From positions 124,001 through 188,000 of the forward strand of contig JAIUCV010000646.1 of assembly GCA_026724425.1 (NCBI GenBank): a DNA stretch of 64,000 nucleotides. The letters run 5' to 3'. The stretch comes from Erythrophleum ivorense. Its lineage: Eukaryota > Streptophyta > Magnoliopsida > Fabales > Fabaceae. The translations under genes were made by a program, and so were the position numbers. Below the pieces are notes generated by a model. It saw only the letters and a program-made list of their open reading frames with translations, was not told the DNA's origin and made no database searches. Of this stretch, positions 34,054 through 44,941 are shown piece by piece; within the stretch, counting starts at the first letter, position 1, and each line of letters starts with the position of its first letter.

Positions 34054-37000
34054 TGTAATGAACATAATTTTTGTAAAACGACAAAATGAGTTGTATAAAA
34101 GCAAGTTCTCTAAAATGAGTTAGATAATGTCTCAAAAAATTTGAGTAGAGTCCTAAGCTCCTAAAAATGATAATTCTAGGCTCAAACGAAAAGAAAAATA
34201 GAGTTAAGATGGTGAAACAATTTGTGACGAAAACTGACGAAATGTAATAATATTTTTGTAAATAAGTATAACTTTTGGAGAAAAAAACACATAAGAGGGC
34301 TTTTTAAATGGGAAATTTGAGTTGCCTAAGGTTCTCAGAAGCCCAAAAAGACCATGGGAAACCTCGGGACTGGTAAAACCCCTCCTGTGTACATTTTCCG
34401 ACGTCAGTAAACCCAAACTTTGATAGATTCATTCGAGAAGGTTTTAACTCTAAATTGAATGATTCCAAAGGTATTTTATTAAATTAAGAACCTAAATTTT
34501 ATAATAGAAGAGAAGGTTCTAAAAAAAAGTTAAAACAAAGCCGAAACGAAATTGCCATTATGAAAGGACAAAATTGAAATTTTTAAAAAAGAGAGATTCT
34601 TGAAGCTTCCACACACTTCTCCCTTTTTCTCCCACCTTCTTAAGTATGACTTTCTCTGCCCAAAATATAGAAAATGACCTGCTCTCTTAGACGCACAAGA
34701 AGAGGAAGAAAAGGGGAAAGAAAAAGGCAAGAAAGATAGGTAAATTCATAGAATTTTATGCTTCTTTCTCTTCCAATCTTGCTCCTCTCCTTCTTTTCTT
34801 TCTTTCTATGGTTTTCTTGAAAGGATTGGTTCTGTTTTTGGTCTAGAAAAAGTGAGGGAATTTTCAAAAATTAAGAAAGGAATTCAAGCAAGGGAAGAAG
34901 CATCAAAAGGGAGCTAGAAATCCAAGGTAATTCTTCATTCTTGTTGCTTCTCCTTGTTGCTCTTTCTTGGTGCTTGTTTGGCCTAAACCAGAACCATATG
35001 GGAGAGGGAAGTTTTGTCCAAAAACAAGGAAGGAACAAGGGTTTTAGACCATGGAGAAGAGAAATATGGCAAGAAATTGCAAGAAAAACTTATGAAAAAC
35101 AAAATAGAAAAGTGTAGGCTTCTTTAGGGTTTTATGAAATCTGATTTTGTGTGAGTAATTTCTTGGCTATTTGAATGTTTCTTTGAGCTCCTAAGACCCC
35201 TAGAAACCCTCCCAAGTGGCTCTACGATCAAAGAAAAATCAAGAACTCCATGAACCTCCATTATGGTGCATATTTCATCCAAGCAAGGTTAGATAGGCTA
35301 GGGAGTTTTTTAACTTGTTCTAGCCTTGGTTTGGGATTTCATAAGATGTTAAAAGATGGGAGAAACCATTGAAAAAAATTTAGGAGCCATGGATTGGGAG
35401 ACGAAACAATGGTGTCCATAATGGTACCTTATGAAGCAACTTGATTCTAAGCTTGTGTAAATGATTGTGTGAGGGCTCCAAGGGTTTTAAATGAGGCCAA
35501 GAGGCCTAAAAATGGAAAGAAATGATATCCTAGAGCTTGAATTGTAAAGGCTACTTCAATAGACCATTTATGGAACCATTATGCCACATATAGAACCAAG
35601 TGTATGTTCAAGAGTGAGTTTAATGTCTTAGCTTGCTTTAAGTGTATAATTGTGAGTTCTTTATGGTGTCTAGAACAAGAGAACATACATCTACCTAGGT
35701 GTGCTTGTAGGACCGAATTAGAAGGAAAAGGATCAAGAAAAGCTTACATAAATCCAAGGTAGCTCTCCACCTCATTCTCCTTGCATTCTTGTGTGCATAT
35801 GTATGTCTCTATGTATTTGTGTATGCTCTTGTGACTTGAGAACATGCCACTTGATGCCTTGACATGACATTGGTACCAATGTGTTTCCTTGAATGGCTTT
35901 GGTTATAGAAATGACTCATAAGGGTGAGGTAATGCCAAAAGTCCCTTAATGAAGGTGAAGAGATGTCAAAAGTCTCATGGCATAAGTGAGACAAGGCCAA
36001 AATTCTCTTAGAAATGTGAGGCCAAATAAAAAATCCCTAGACTAAGAGTGAGGCAAATCCAAAAGTCTTAAAAATAGGGTGAGGCAAAATCAAAAGTCCT
36101 TAGAGCATATTCTTGACTTGAATGTGAAAGTGGCATGAAAATTGTGACCTTGCATACTTTATAGTTGTTAAACCTTCCATACATATGCTTTGATGTGTAT
36201 ACACCATGAATGTGTGTGTGAGTGAGTGTGTGAGCTATTGAGATTCTAGGAATCTCACTCCCCTTCCCTCCATTATCTTGAAATGCCTAGGTGATGTTCA
36301 AGAAGCAAAGAGTGCAAGCTAAAGACCTTAAAAGATTGCATTTTGTCTATTATGTAACCTTATTTGTAGTTGGATGTCAAATTGAACTTGTACATGTAAA
36401 TTTTGAGATGTAAGACTATGAACAATTGTAATATAATGTATGAACATTGTATAGCTCTTATGTGGCATTAGATCAATGAAAAGGTAGAATTTAACACCTT
36501 GATGGCTTGTGATGATTATGCATTCTTAAGTGTGGGATAGCCAAATTAAGATACATGGGGATTGGGACTACTTAGGCAATTTACACAAGTCATATTCATG
36601 CTTTTAAACTTACCCAAGAGGTGTCAAACATTAAAGGAGGCCATTTGGACAGATTTGGTATCTCATATGGAGCAAAAATGGTCATTTTGGTGAGTTATAC
36701 CACTTTTTATCCAAATGAGCTCTTCTTAGTCTAAAATTTGGCATACATCTAGAGCTTATTGAGAGCTTTTTAGAAAGTTAAAGTAGGTATTATTTGGAGG
36801 TTTGTGGAATATTTGGTGAATTTTTTAAGTTGAAAAAATTTTCTGGCTTGACCACTGGTACTATACAATTGGTCTGAAAATAAATTTATGTCAATCATGG
36901 AGCAAACGATGTCCAATTGCTATGAAATTTTATAAAGAGAAGCTAGACCTTTCCATGACTTATACAATTGGAAACATCTTATTTGGATGTTTAGAAAGAG

Positions 37001-37677
37001 AGATATGAATTTTTGAAGTTGTTGTCCAGTACTAGGCAATCAGTCAGACCCGTGTTATTGTTTGATTGATTCTTGGAATCTGAACGTTCTTGGATTGGTC
37101 TAGAACTATTTTTTTCCTCTATTTAACATCTGTATCTTTCCAAATTGTTACAGATTGCATGGATTTGATTTTTATGAAATTAATTATGAATTTTTAAAAT
37201 TTATATCAGTATCAGAGGGTAGCCAGACCTTCTTGCCTTTTCTATTGTCAAACATGGTCTAGATGGAATTTTTGTGGCTGGAAATTATTTTTAATGTGAA
37301 TTTAACATCCAAATCTTTCCAACAAGCTATAGTTTGCATGATTTCAATTTTTCTACATTTAGTTATGATTTTTCAAAATTGCCCCTAAAATTTACTACGT
37401 GCTATCCGCAAGCTTAAGTGTAAATTTTGGAGTTTTTGACTTGGAAACCGTGGATTGCTAAATGTTTGGAGTTGATTGTGATTTGTTCCAATGATAAATG
37501 ACTAGAGAATGTTGTTGGATAATCCACAAGGCCCACGTAACATGAATTGAAAAATTTTACCCTGACACAACGCAATAAAAGTGTATTATTTTCATACTTT
37601 TCCTTACTTTTGTCTTGTGAATGTGCACCAATTGCCCTGAATGGAAGAATATGATAATAGAAATATAAGGTATGACA
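34054..37677 (+). mobile_element. Solo LTR (3.6 kb) inserted in the LINE
   Basis: Starts TGTAATGAAC, ends GGTATGACA, and is flanked by perfect TTATC duplications (34,049-34,053 and 37,678-37,682). Hairpin GAGATTC-TAG-GAATCTC at 36,240-36,256. LINE sequence is continuous across it. No internal domain or PBS follows, so it is a solo LTR. Confidence 0.85.
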
Positions 37678-37682
37678 TTATC

Positions 37683-38457
37683 CATTCCACAACACATGCA
37701 TATGGCAAGTAGAAACACAATGCATGATTAAAAAAATAAAGTTCTCACCAAAACCAATATTTGCCAGAGTATCATGGAGGAAATCCTATTCAATCTTGTC
37801 ATAAGCTTTCTCCATATCCACTTAGACAACAATATACTCTTTTTTCCCTTTTTTCTTTCTCATGGTATAAGTGACCTTCTATGCATTTTCAATATTACCA
37901 TTGCTATGATGTCCTAGGATAAAGTCACATTGATTAAGTGACATTAGGAAATTCATATGTTGCTTTAATATGGTAGCCATAATTTTAGTGATAATTTTAA
38001 AGCTAAGATTACACCATGAAACAAGTGTAAATCTTTCAGTGACTTAAAATTGTCACTTTTATGGATTAGGATAAAGAAGATTTGATTAATATTTTCAATT
38101 TCTTTTGGTCAAAGAAAAATCTCCTTAACCGACCTATAAATTGCTTCTTCAATGATGTCCCATTGACCATGAAAGAAGATAACCTACAGACCATAAAGAC
38201 CAGGTTCTTTGAAAAGCTCCAACACTAAATGTAGCTACTTTATTTTCCTCATCAATAACTTCTTGTTGTAAGGCATCTAAAATATTGTGATCAAGTTTAG
38301 GAAAGCAACTTAGAAGAGGAAGCTTCTTTATTGTGGCTTGCTCACTTTTATACAACTCAAAAAATAAAATATATTTAACAACATATCTTTCAAAATATGA
38401 TTATCCTCAATCCAAATGGCATAATCATCTTTAAGGGATTCAACATGGTTTCTCTTG
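37683..38457 (-). pseudogene. LINE middle fragment (start of RT domain)
   Basis: The minus strand carries decayed versions of LINE words: a PGLYGL block, NINQIFFILIHKS..NFKSLKD, and near 37,750-37,840 VDMEKAYDKIE*DFLHDTL followed by ANIGFG. It sits between two solo LTRs and joins the flanking LINE pieces in the correct order. Confidence 0.75.
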
Positions 38458-38500
38458 CATCTTGTAACAACTAGATTTTTTGAAATTTTTCTAGGTCTGC

Positions 38501-38730
38501 TAGCTATAGTCTGATTATAACGAATGTACCCGTTCGCTATAGCGAGAATCCAACTAGCTATAGCGAATATAATAGTTTGCTATAGTGAGAATGCTTCTAG
38601 CTATAGCAAGTTTAGGCATTCCATACAAAAACCAAGGAGTTCCTGGCAATAGTGCTCGCTGTAGTGAAAATAGGGGTCTGGGACTGATACGTGCTCGCCG
38701 TAGCGAGGGTTATTTTCCACTATAGCGAGG
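38501..38730 (+). repeat. Cluster of about eight CGCTATAGCG-like palindromic words
   Basis: GCTATAGT, TCGCTATAGCGAGA, GCTATAGCGA, TGCTATAGTGAGA, GCTATAGCA, CGCTGTAGTGAA, CGCCGTAGCGAG and CACTATAGCGAGG, in the first 270 bases of the LTR. Many differ by C-to-T or G-to-A, as expected from decay of a CpG-containing palindrome. Confidence 0.75.
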
Positions 38731-38993
38731 ATTTGTCCAAAAAAGCATGAAAAAAGAGAATTTTGCTTCTTAAAAGGTCCAGACTTTTCTCTCTCCCTTT
38801 AATCGACTCATACTTCATTCAAAAGCAGAGAAAAAGGCTAGAGAGAGAGACAAAGACCAACAAAAGCCCAGAAGAAGAGAGAACATCAAGGAAAAAGGTG
38901 AGAAGATTGTAAGAATTCATGGTTTCTTCCTTTAGAAAATCAATTCCTCTCTCTTTGCTCTCTCTTTCTATAGTTTTGGGTACTTATGTGGTT

Positions 38994-39112
38994 CTGTTTT
39001 AGGCTAAATTCAGAGGGAAAGTGTAAGGATTTGAGGAGAAGATTTAAGCGAACTGTTTTGGGCTAAATTCAGAGGGGGAAGTGTAAGGATTTAAGGAGAA
39101 GATTTAAGCAAA
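38994..39112 (+). repeat. Tandem duplication, unit about 60 bp
   Basis: 38,994-39,052 and 39,053-39,112 both begin CTGTTTTRGGCTAAATTCAG and differ at only a few positions. They lie in the probable LTR leader. Confidence 0.9.
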
Positions 39113-41424
39113 GGAATAGTCTCTTGGAAAGAGCTTGATTTAAGGTAACTTTTTTTCATTTTGTTGCATCTTCTCCCCTTGCTTTTTCTTGAGTATGTTG
39201 GCCAAGAACAGAACCATGAGAGGAAGAAAGTTTTGACCTAGAACAAGTATGAGACCCTTAAATTAAAGTGTGGAAAGCTAGGAAATACAAAAGAATTAGA
39301 AGAAGAGTTAGTGAAATTCAAGAGGAAGAAACTAGGAATTCTTTAATACCTTGTAGAGTTTGCCTTGATGTAAGAACCCCCTAATCTTGTGAGTATTTAT
39401 TTAAGTTATAAGAAAGTAATTGCATACTATTTGTTGTGTCTAGGTCCAAGAGATCAAGCTCCATCTAGTTGTGATTGTGAGACTAAGAAGGGAAAAGAGA
39501 AGTTGAAAGGGAAGGCTTGTGTTGGCTTGTAAGGTAGCTCTTCACTCTTTCTTGTTACATTCTTGGATATGTGATGGTCATTGTATGCTTATGTGTGCAC
39601 ATGTATTATGAGATATGCCATTTGATATTGCCTTGATATATTGGTACTAATATGCTTATATTTTGGGTTGTGAAAATTGCTCTTAAAGGGTGAGGTAGTG
39701 CTAAAAGTTCCTAAAAGTGGGTGAGACAAGGCCAAAAGTCTCATGGATGAGTGAGGCCAAGTCAAAAGTCCTTAGACTAAGGGTGAGGCTAATCCAAAAG
39801 TCTCTAAATTAAGGTAAGACCAGACCAAAAGTCCCTAAAGCTTATTATTGGCATTGATGTGATTTTCATGGCATGTAAATCATGAGTTGTATGATTTTAA
39901 ATGGTTAAATGCCTACTTGCATACTTTGACTTGTTTATATACCTTGATTGCTTCTTTGAATGAGTGTATAAGCTATTGAGATTCCATGAATCTCACCCCT
40001 TCCCTCTCCCATCTCATATGGTCCAGGTGGAGCTCAAGAGCCAAAGAGTGAGAGCCATAAGGTATAGATGGCCATTTCTTGACACTTTTGCACAACTATG
40101 TATAATTTGATGTATAAGAAAGCTAAAGTGCTTATGTATACATATTCTTTTGAGATGTAAATATTTAAGCAAGTGTAAAAGTATGTATAAATGATGTGTG
40201 AATCATGTATAGAACCCAAGTAATAGAAATATGAGATTTGGCCTCTTGGTGGCTTGTATGTATTCTTGTGTATAGCATAGTGAGTTTGAGATGTGTGATG
40301 GTTTAGATTATTTAGGAAATTCACATATGTTGTGTTTATGCTTTAAAACTTGCCCAAGAGGTACTAGAATATGTGGGAGACCATTTACCCCCATTTTGAA
40401 CTATATATGGGGTCAAATTTGTCAAATTCGTGAGCTCTGTCAAGATATGACCAAACAAGCTCTTCTTAATATAAAATTTGGTATGCATCTAGAGCTTGTT
40501 AAGAGCTTTTTAGGAAGCTAAAGTAGGTATTATTTGGAGGTCTGAGGAATATTTGATGAATTTTTTAAGTTGGAGAATTTTCTAATTTTGGTCAGTTCAC
40601 TGTGCAATAGTTCCGAAAATAAACCTATGTCATTCATAGGCCAAAAGATGTCCAATTGCCAATGAAATTTTATAAACCAAAACTATATATACACAGTGAC
40701 CTATATCAACTAGAAGCACCTCAATTGGAGGTTTGTAGAAGGAGAAATAATTTTCTGAAATTCTATGTCAGCATCAAGGATGTCCACCGATCTTTGTTAC
40801 TATTCCATCGGTTTTTTAGGTCCAAAGGCTACTAAAATGATCTGAAATTATTTTTTTCCTCTATTTAACATTTGTAAATTTCCAAATTGGTATAGTTTTC
40901 CTAAATTGAATTTTTGTGGAATTAGTTATGAATTTTTGAAGCTCATGGCAGCAAACTATATCAGTACCAAGGATAGCCAGACTTTTGTGCCTTTTTTGAT
41001 GTCAAACATGGTCCAAATGCTGAGATTGTGGTTTGAAATTATTTTTACTGTAAATTTAACATCCAGAGCTTTCTAGAAAGTTATGGTTTTCTTGATTCTA
41101 ATTTTTCTAAAATTAGTTATGATTTTTCAAAGTTAAAGCCAAAAATCTGACTTTTATGCCCGTTTTGAGAAATTGCATTTTTTGATTTTTGGCTTCATAT
41201 CCGTAGTTTATAGGTTGTTTTATACTATATATGAGTTATATAGATGAATTGTGAGTAGAGAATATGATTTATGGATTCACGGGACCTATGGGGCAAAATA
41301 TGAGCGTTTAAACCCTAACTTAAGGCTTTAAAATACCACAGTTTACTTTTTTCTTTAGGAATCACATGGAATCAAGCCTAAGTAGAGACTAATTGAGGTT
41401 AATATATTATGGTGTTACACATCT

Positions 41425-41862
41425 AACTAAAGTAGATGTATGAAAGAATTTTTCATTTTTCCCCTTAATTAAGACAATTACATCTTGCCTTTTATTGCCA
41501 AACCATTCTTCTTGGATAACTAATTTCTTGTACTCTTTCCACAAATCTCTTTCAAGCTTGGCTAGGAAAGGATTATGGTTGTTATCCAACTTGCATCAAT
41601 ACCTATGAGACAATTAAGATTATTCTTTTTTTATATAGAATATTTCTCACGTAGTCTTTATTCCAAATTTGGACCAGGTGAATGAAGCTAGCCACTCCAT
41701 CTTCCTAATTTTTAGATTTTTAATAATATCATTGAAGAAGTCTTCCATAAGCCAAGCTTTTTGAAAAAGAAAAGGCCTCGACCCAATTCTTAAACTAGTT
41801 TCCCCATAAATTTGGAAAAGAATGGGCTTATCATCTAATTTGTTTTTAAGAAATCCCAATCA
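41425..41862 (-). pseudogene. LINE fragment: end of endonuclease and linker
   Basis: The minus strand reads KPILFQIYGETSLRIGSRPF, FQKAWLMEDFFNDII, then LERDLWKEYKKLVIQEEWFG and NEKFFHTSTLVR, the order found in plant L1 elements between the endonuclease and the RT. It runs into the solo LTR and continues at 38,457. Confidence 0.75.
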
Positions 41863-42420
41863 ATCTTGTCATAAGCTTTCTCTAGATCCACTTTGATGAC
41901 AATATACCCTTTTTTTCTTTCTTTCTTTTTCCTTTCTCATGATATGAATGAACTCCTATGCAATTTCAATATTATCATTGTTATGATGTCTCAAGATGAA
42001 GTTGCATTGATTAGGTGACACTAAGAAATTCATATGCTACTTCAATATAACAGCAATAATTTTTGTGACAATTTTAAAGGTAAGATTACACAATGAAATA
42101 GGTCTAAATCTTTTAGTGACTCAGAATTGTCACTTTCAAGGATTAGGATAAGGAAGACTTGATTAATATTTTTAATTTCTTTTGGTCAAAGAAAATCTCC
42201 TCAACCAACCTACAAATTGCTTCTATAATAATATCCCATTGCCTCTGGAAGAAAATAACCATAAAGACCAGGTGCTTTGAAAGTCCCAATTCCTATTTTC
42301 TGAAGCTCTATCAATATGTTCCTTTAAGGTTGTCCCTTTCTCAAGAAAATTTAAGACAAAAACCTAAATCAATCAAGTTACAATTGTTAATGCAATTTAA
42401 AAACTAGTTCATACAATGTA
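41863..42420 (-). pseudogene. Second LINE RT fragment, in the wrong order
   Basis: The minus strand reads a PGLYGYFLPEAMG block, FRPISLCNLTFKIVTKIIA and YIVIKVDLEKAYDKIDWDFL, i.e. the RT start. In an intact LINE this lies 3' of the 41,425-41,862 segment, but here it is 5' of it on the minus strand. It is therefore a remnant of another copy or the product of a rearrangement. The right edge near 42,420 is approximate. Confidence 0.75.
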
Positions 42421-43282
42421 ACCTTCTCAAATTTCAGTTGGAGCTAATTTTCTCCTTTATAGATGCCAAACTTTTTAATCATTTTGAAAGTACTTCCCCC
42501 CGTCTCTAACAAACATGCTTTTTTGCTTTGAAAAAATAGAATCTTGGTTGAGAGCTTTGACAAGCGTACATTAGGTTTGAGTTAATCATAAGCAAAAAAA
42601 TATCTAGCTCAACAATCAGTTAGTTTAATTTGTGGATAGAAATGAGATAAAAAGACAACATTAAAAGTCCTTTTAAAAAATAAATATATATAAAATTTTA
42701 ATTAAAAATGAAATATTATATTTAAAAAACTAAACAAGATACTGAATACTTGAATTTTTTTTTTGTTAAATTTATCTAACCTAAGTAAATTAAATTAACA
42801 AAAAAAATATAAATACATCTTTTGTTTTTTGTTCTTTTCAGAAAATTCAATTTCTCCCTGCTCATGTGACCATCAAAGTCTACCCGGAATCTCTCCTTCG
42901 AACTGATATGGGACCCACTCTTTTTGAATTTGGATTCTTTAAAGATTGAAACCAATAAAGTGCTTCTAAATTGATAAAAAAAACAATAAGGGAAAAAAAA
43001 GGGAACTGAGTGAAGAAAAGAAAATGTCTCACTCTTTTATGTCAACTTTTCTTACTCTCGAGGTTCTTTACAAAATTCGCGTGGTGTTGACATTGCAAAT
43101 CGCACAAGGTGAGATATTCCAAATAACGAGATAAGATTATAACCGGAAACACAAGCCAGCCACATATTTCGGGACGGGACGAAGTTCTGCTTTTGGTATT
43201 TCCACTTGAACCTTTTTATCGAGTCATATTTTCTGAACTCGATCTCTCTTCTACTCCTTCCTGGAGGAATCACAGAAACCAG
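42421..43282 (+). other. Upstream region of the plus-strand host gene
   Basis: AT-rich spacer with no gene. AATATAAATA near 42,806-42,815 is a possible TATA sequence. A GC-richer stretch from about 42,840 could be 5' UTR. Transcription start cannot be placed from sequence alone. Confidence 0.35.
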
Positions 43283-44340
43283 ATGGGTTGTAAAATAAAC
43301 TCGTTGACTCCACCAGTCCTATGCAAATTTCACCCTAGGAAACCAGGGCTTAGAACAAAAACTTACTTCTTATCTTCTTCCTTCAGGGACAAACGGCAAA
43401 AAATTAGATACACTAGCACAACCCCGGAAGTCTCAATAACTGAAGCTAACAGTTACACTGTTAGTTTCCGGACACAGAGGGATTGCAGGCTTGGTATTTC
43501 AAGGTATCCTGATTTTGAATATAATGCGGAAGGGGGAAGAGGAACTGGATCTGGGGCTAAGGTAACAGATAACCTAGCTAACAACGAACTCTTTGTTTCA
43601 TTTGACCTCGAAACTTTGTATATTCCGCCATTGACAAGTTCTACTACCAAGTTCTTGGGTTTGCCATTGCCACCATTTCTGAAGATTGATATAGTTCCTA
43701 TAGTCTTTCAAGGAAGCATCAACATGGAATCTGGCAAGGTAATCCACGTTGACTCTGGTGATTTTACCTTTGAATTCCAATATTAACCACAGGGTGTATT
43801 TTTATTAGAATTTTTCTTTAGAAACTATGCCTAGCAAGTTATCTATAGACTTACCTCACAAATGTTAGAGAATCAATACCAAAAAATTACAACTTTAAAA
43901 TGATGAAGTTCCTGTGAATCATGCGTGATAAACATTGATTAGTGAATCTTTATAAGGTGAGCCCACAAAAAAATGTCTCTTTTCTTATTCTTCTGACGAG
44001 CATCTTTTCAATTTGTCTCCATAACAACCCAATTGGTAATATTTTTGCTATTGTTTCTTTGAAGGTTGACCTTGAAATCAAGGCCAAGTTCTTGTTTTCT
44101 GCTGGAAGTGTTTACAAGGCTCCCCCTCTGCTAGTGAAGACAGTGTTGACGTCTGAGGAATCCAAAGGGGCTATGAAAAGGGGAAGAGGCAAAAAACTGG
44201 ATGAAGAAGGGAGGTGCAGACTGGTTGGCGTGGCAATAGTTGATCCTATTGATGATTTCTTAATGAATTCCTTCCTTGGCCTTCCAACTGAGTGCCTTGC
44301 CGACCTCAATTCTCTGATCATCATTTCTGGCTCATCTTAA
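43283..44340 (+). CDS. Conserved-looking plastid-targeted protein of unknown function, two exons
   Basis: Exons 43,283-43,738 and 44,065-44,340 join in phase 0 (donor AAG|GTAATCC, acceptor TTTGAAG|GTTGACC) to give 243 residues ending in TAA. I chose the ATG at 43,283 (MGCKINSLTPPVLCKF); the upstream in-frame extension has no ATG. Residues 1-50 are Ser/Thr/Arg/Lys-rich with few acids, like a plastid transit peptide. The rest alternates polar and hydrophobic residues like a beta-rich soluble domain: NNELFVSFDLETLYIPP, FLKIDIVPIVFQGSINMESG, KFLFSAGSVYKAPPLLVKTV, then LVGVAIVDPIDDFLMNSFLG. I do not recognise the family. The gene is convergent with the ABC transporter, about 600 bases away. Confidence 0.8.
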
Positions 44341-44941
44341 ATTTCTCATCATCGCAAATTTTGACCACTGTTAAAACTTTTTTCTATCTCTTGAGTTTTT
44401 ATCTTGAGGTTGGAATTGTGTTTCTTCACAATAGAGCACATGTCCATCTAGAAAAAAAGAAAAGGAAAAAAAAATTCTTCAAACTGCTACAAGAATCATC
44501 GGTCAAGAATTTTACTGCGTGTAACATCGTTTGCTTACCCTAAAATGTACAATGAATAACAATGTTAATTTGAAAAAAAAAAAAACTTTTTGGCATGAAA
44601 ATAACCCTGAAATAATCGAGCAACAACAATTTCTAATCATAATAGTCATTTGATGCATTAAAATGAGGCCTTGTACACCAGATAACAATTACATTGGAGT
44701 TGTAACTACCAAGTACCAATCATTCTTGAAAGTAAACAAACTGAATTTGTTGTGCTACACTTCTCAACCATTTCTGCTGTCACCAGCCAACATTTGCTTT
44801 GGGACAAAATAATCATCTCTGCATGCGAGGAAGAGAATTTCTTTTGTTTAAATAACCACCATGCAAACCCAATATCCAGCTCCTCCGTGCCTCAAATGCT
44901 TGATCATTTTGAATTACAGGAAATATCAAGAACTTCATAAG
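44341..44941. other. Convergent intergenic spacer
   Basis: About 600 bases holding the 3' ends of both host genes. Oligo-A tracts lie at 44,467-44,474 and 44,573-44,584. No ORF or RNA gene is recognised. Confidence 0.6.

Larger units (their letters stand above)
38463..41419 (+). mobile_element. Solo LTR (2.96 kb) inserted in the LINE
   Basis: Starts TGTAACAAC, ends GGTGTTACA, with perfect CATCT duplications (38,458-38,462 and 41,420-41,424). It contains a cluster of CGCTATAGCG-like words (38,501-38,730), a 59/60-base tandem duplication (38,994-39,112) and hairpin GAGATTC-CAT-GAATCTC at 39,978-39,994. Its 5' third differs from the other LTRs while its 3' half is related, suggesting a distinct subfamily. 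Confidence 0.85.

Noticed and set aside
43193..43282. Extended N-terminus for the 243-residue protein
   Set aside because: The extension begins at a TTG and has no ATG. Plant initiation at TTG without support is not credible when an ATG with a plausible transit peptide follows.
43453..43780. Minus-strand open frames opposite the plus-strand gene
   Set aside because: They are antisense to exon 1 of a well-supported gene with correct splice sites, and show no family features.
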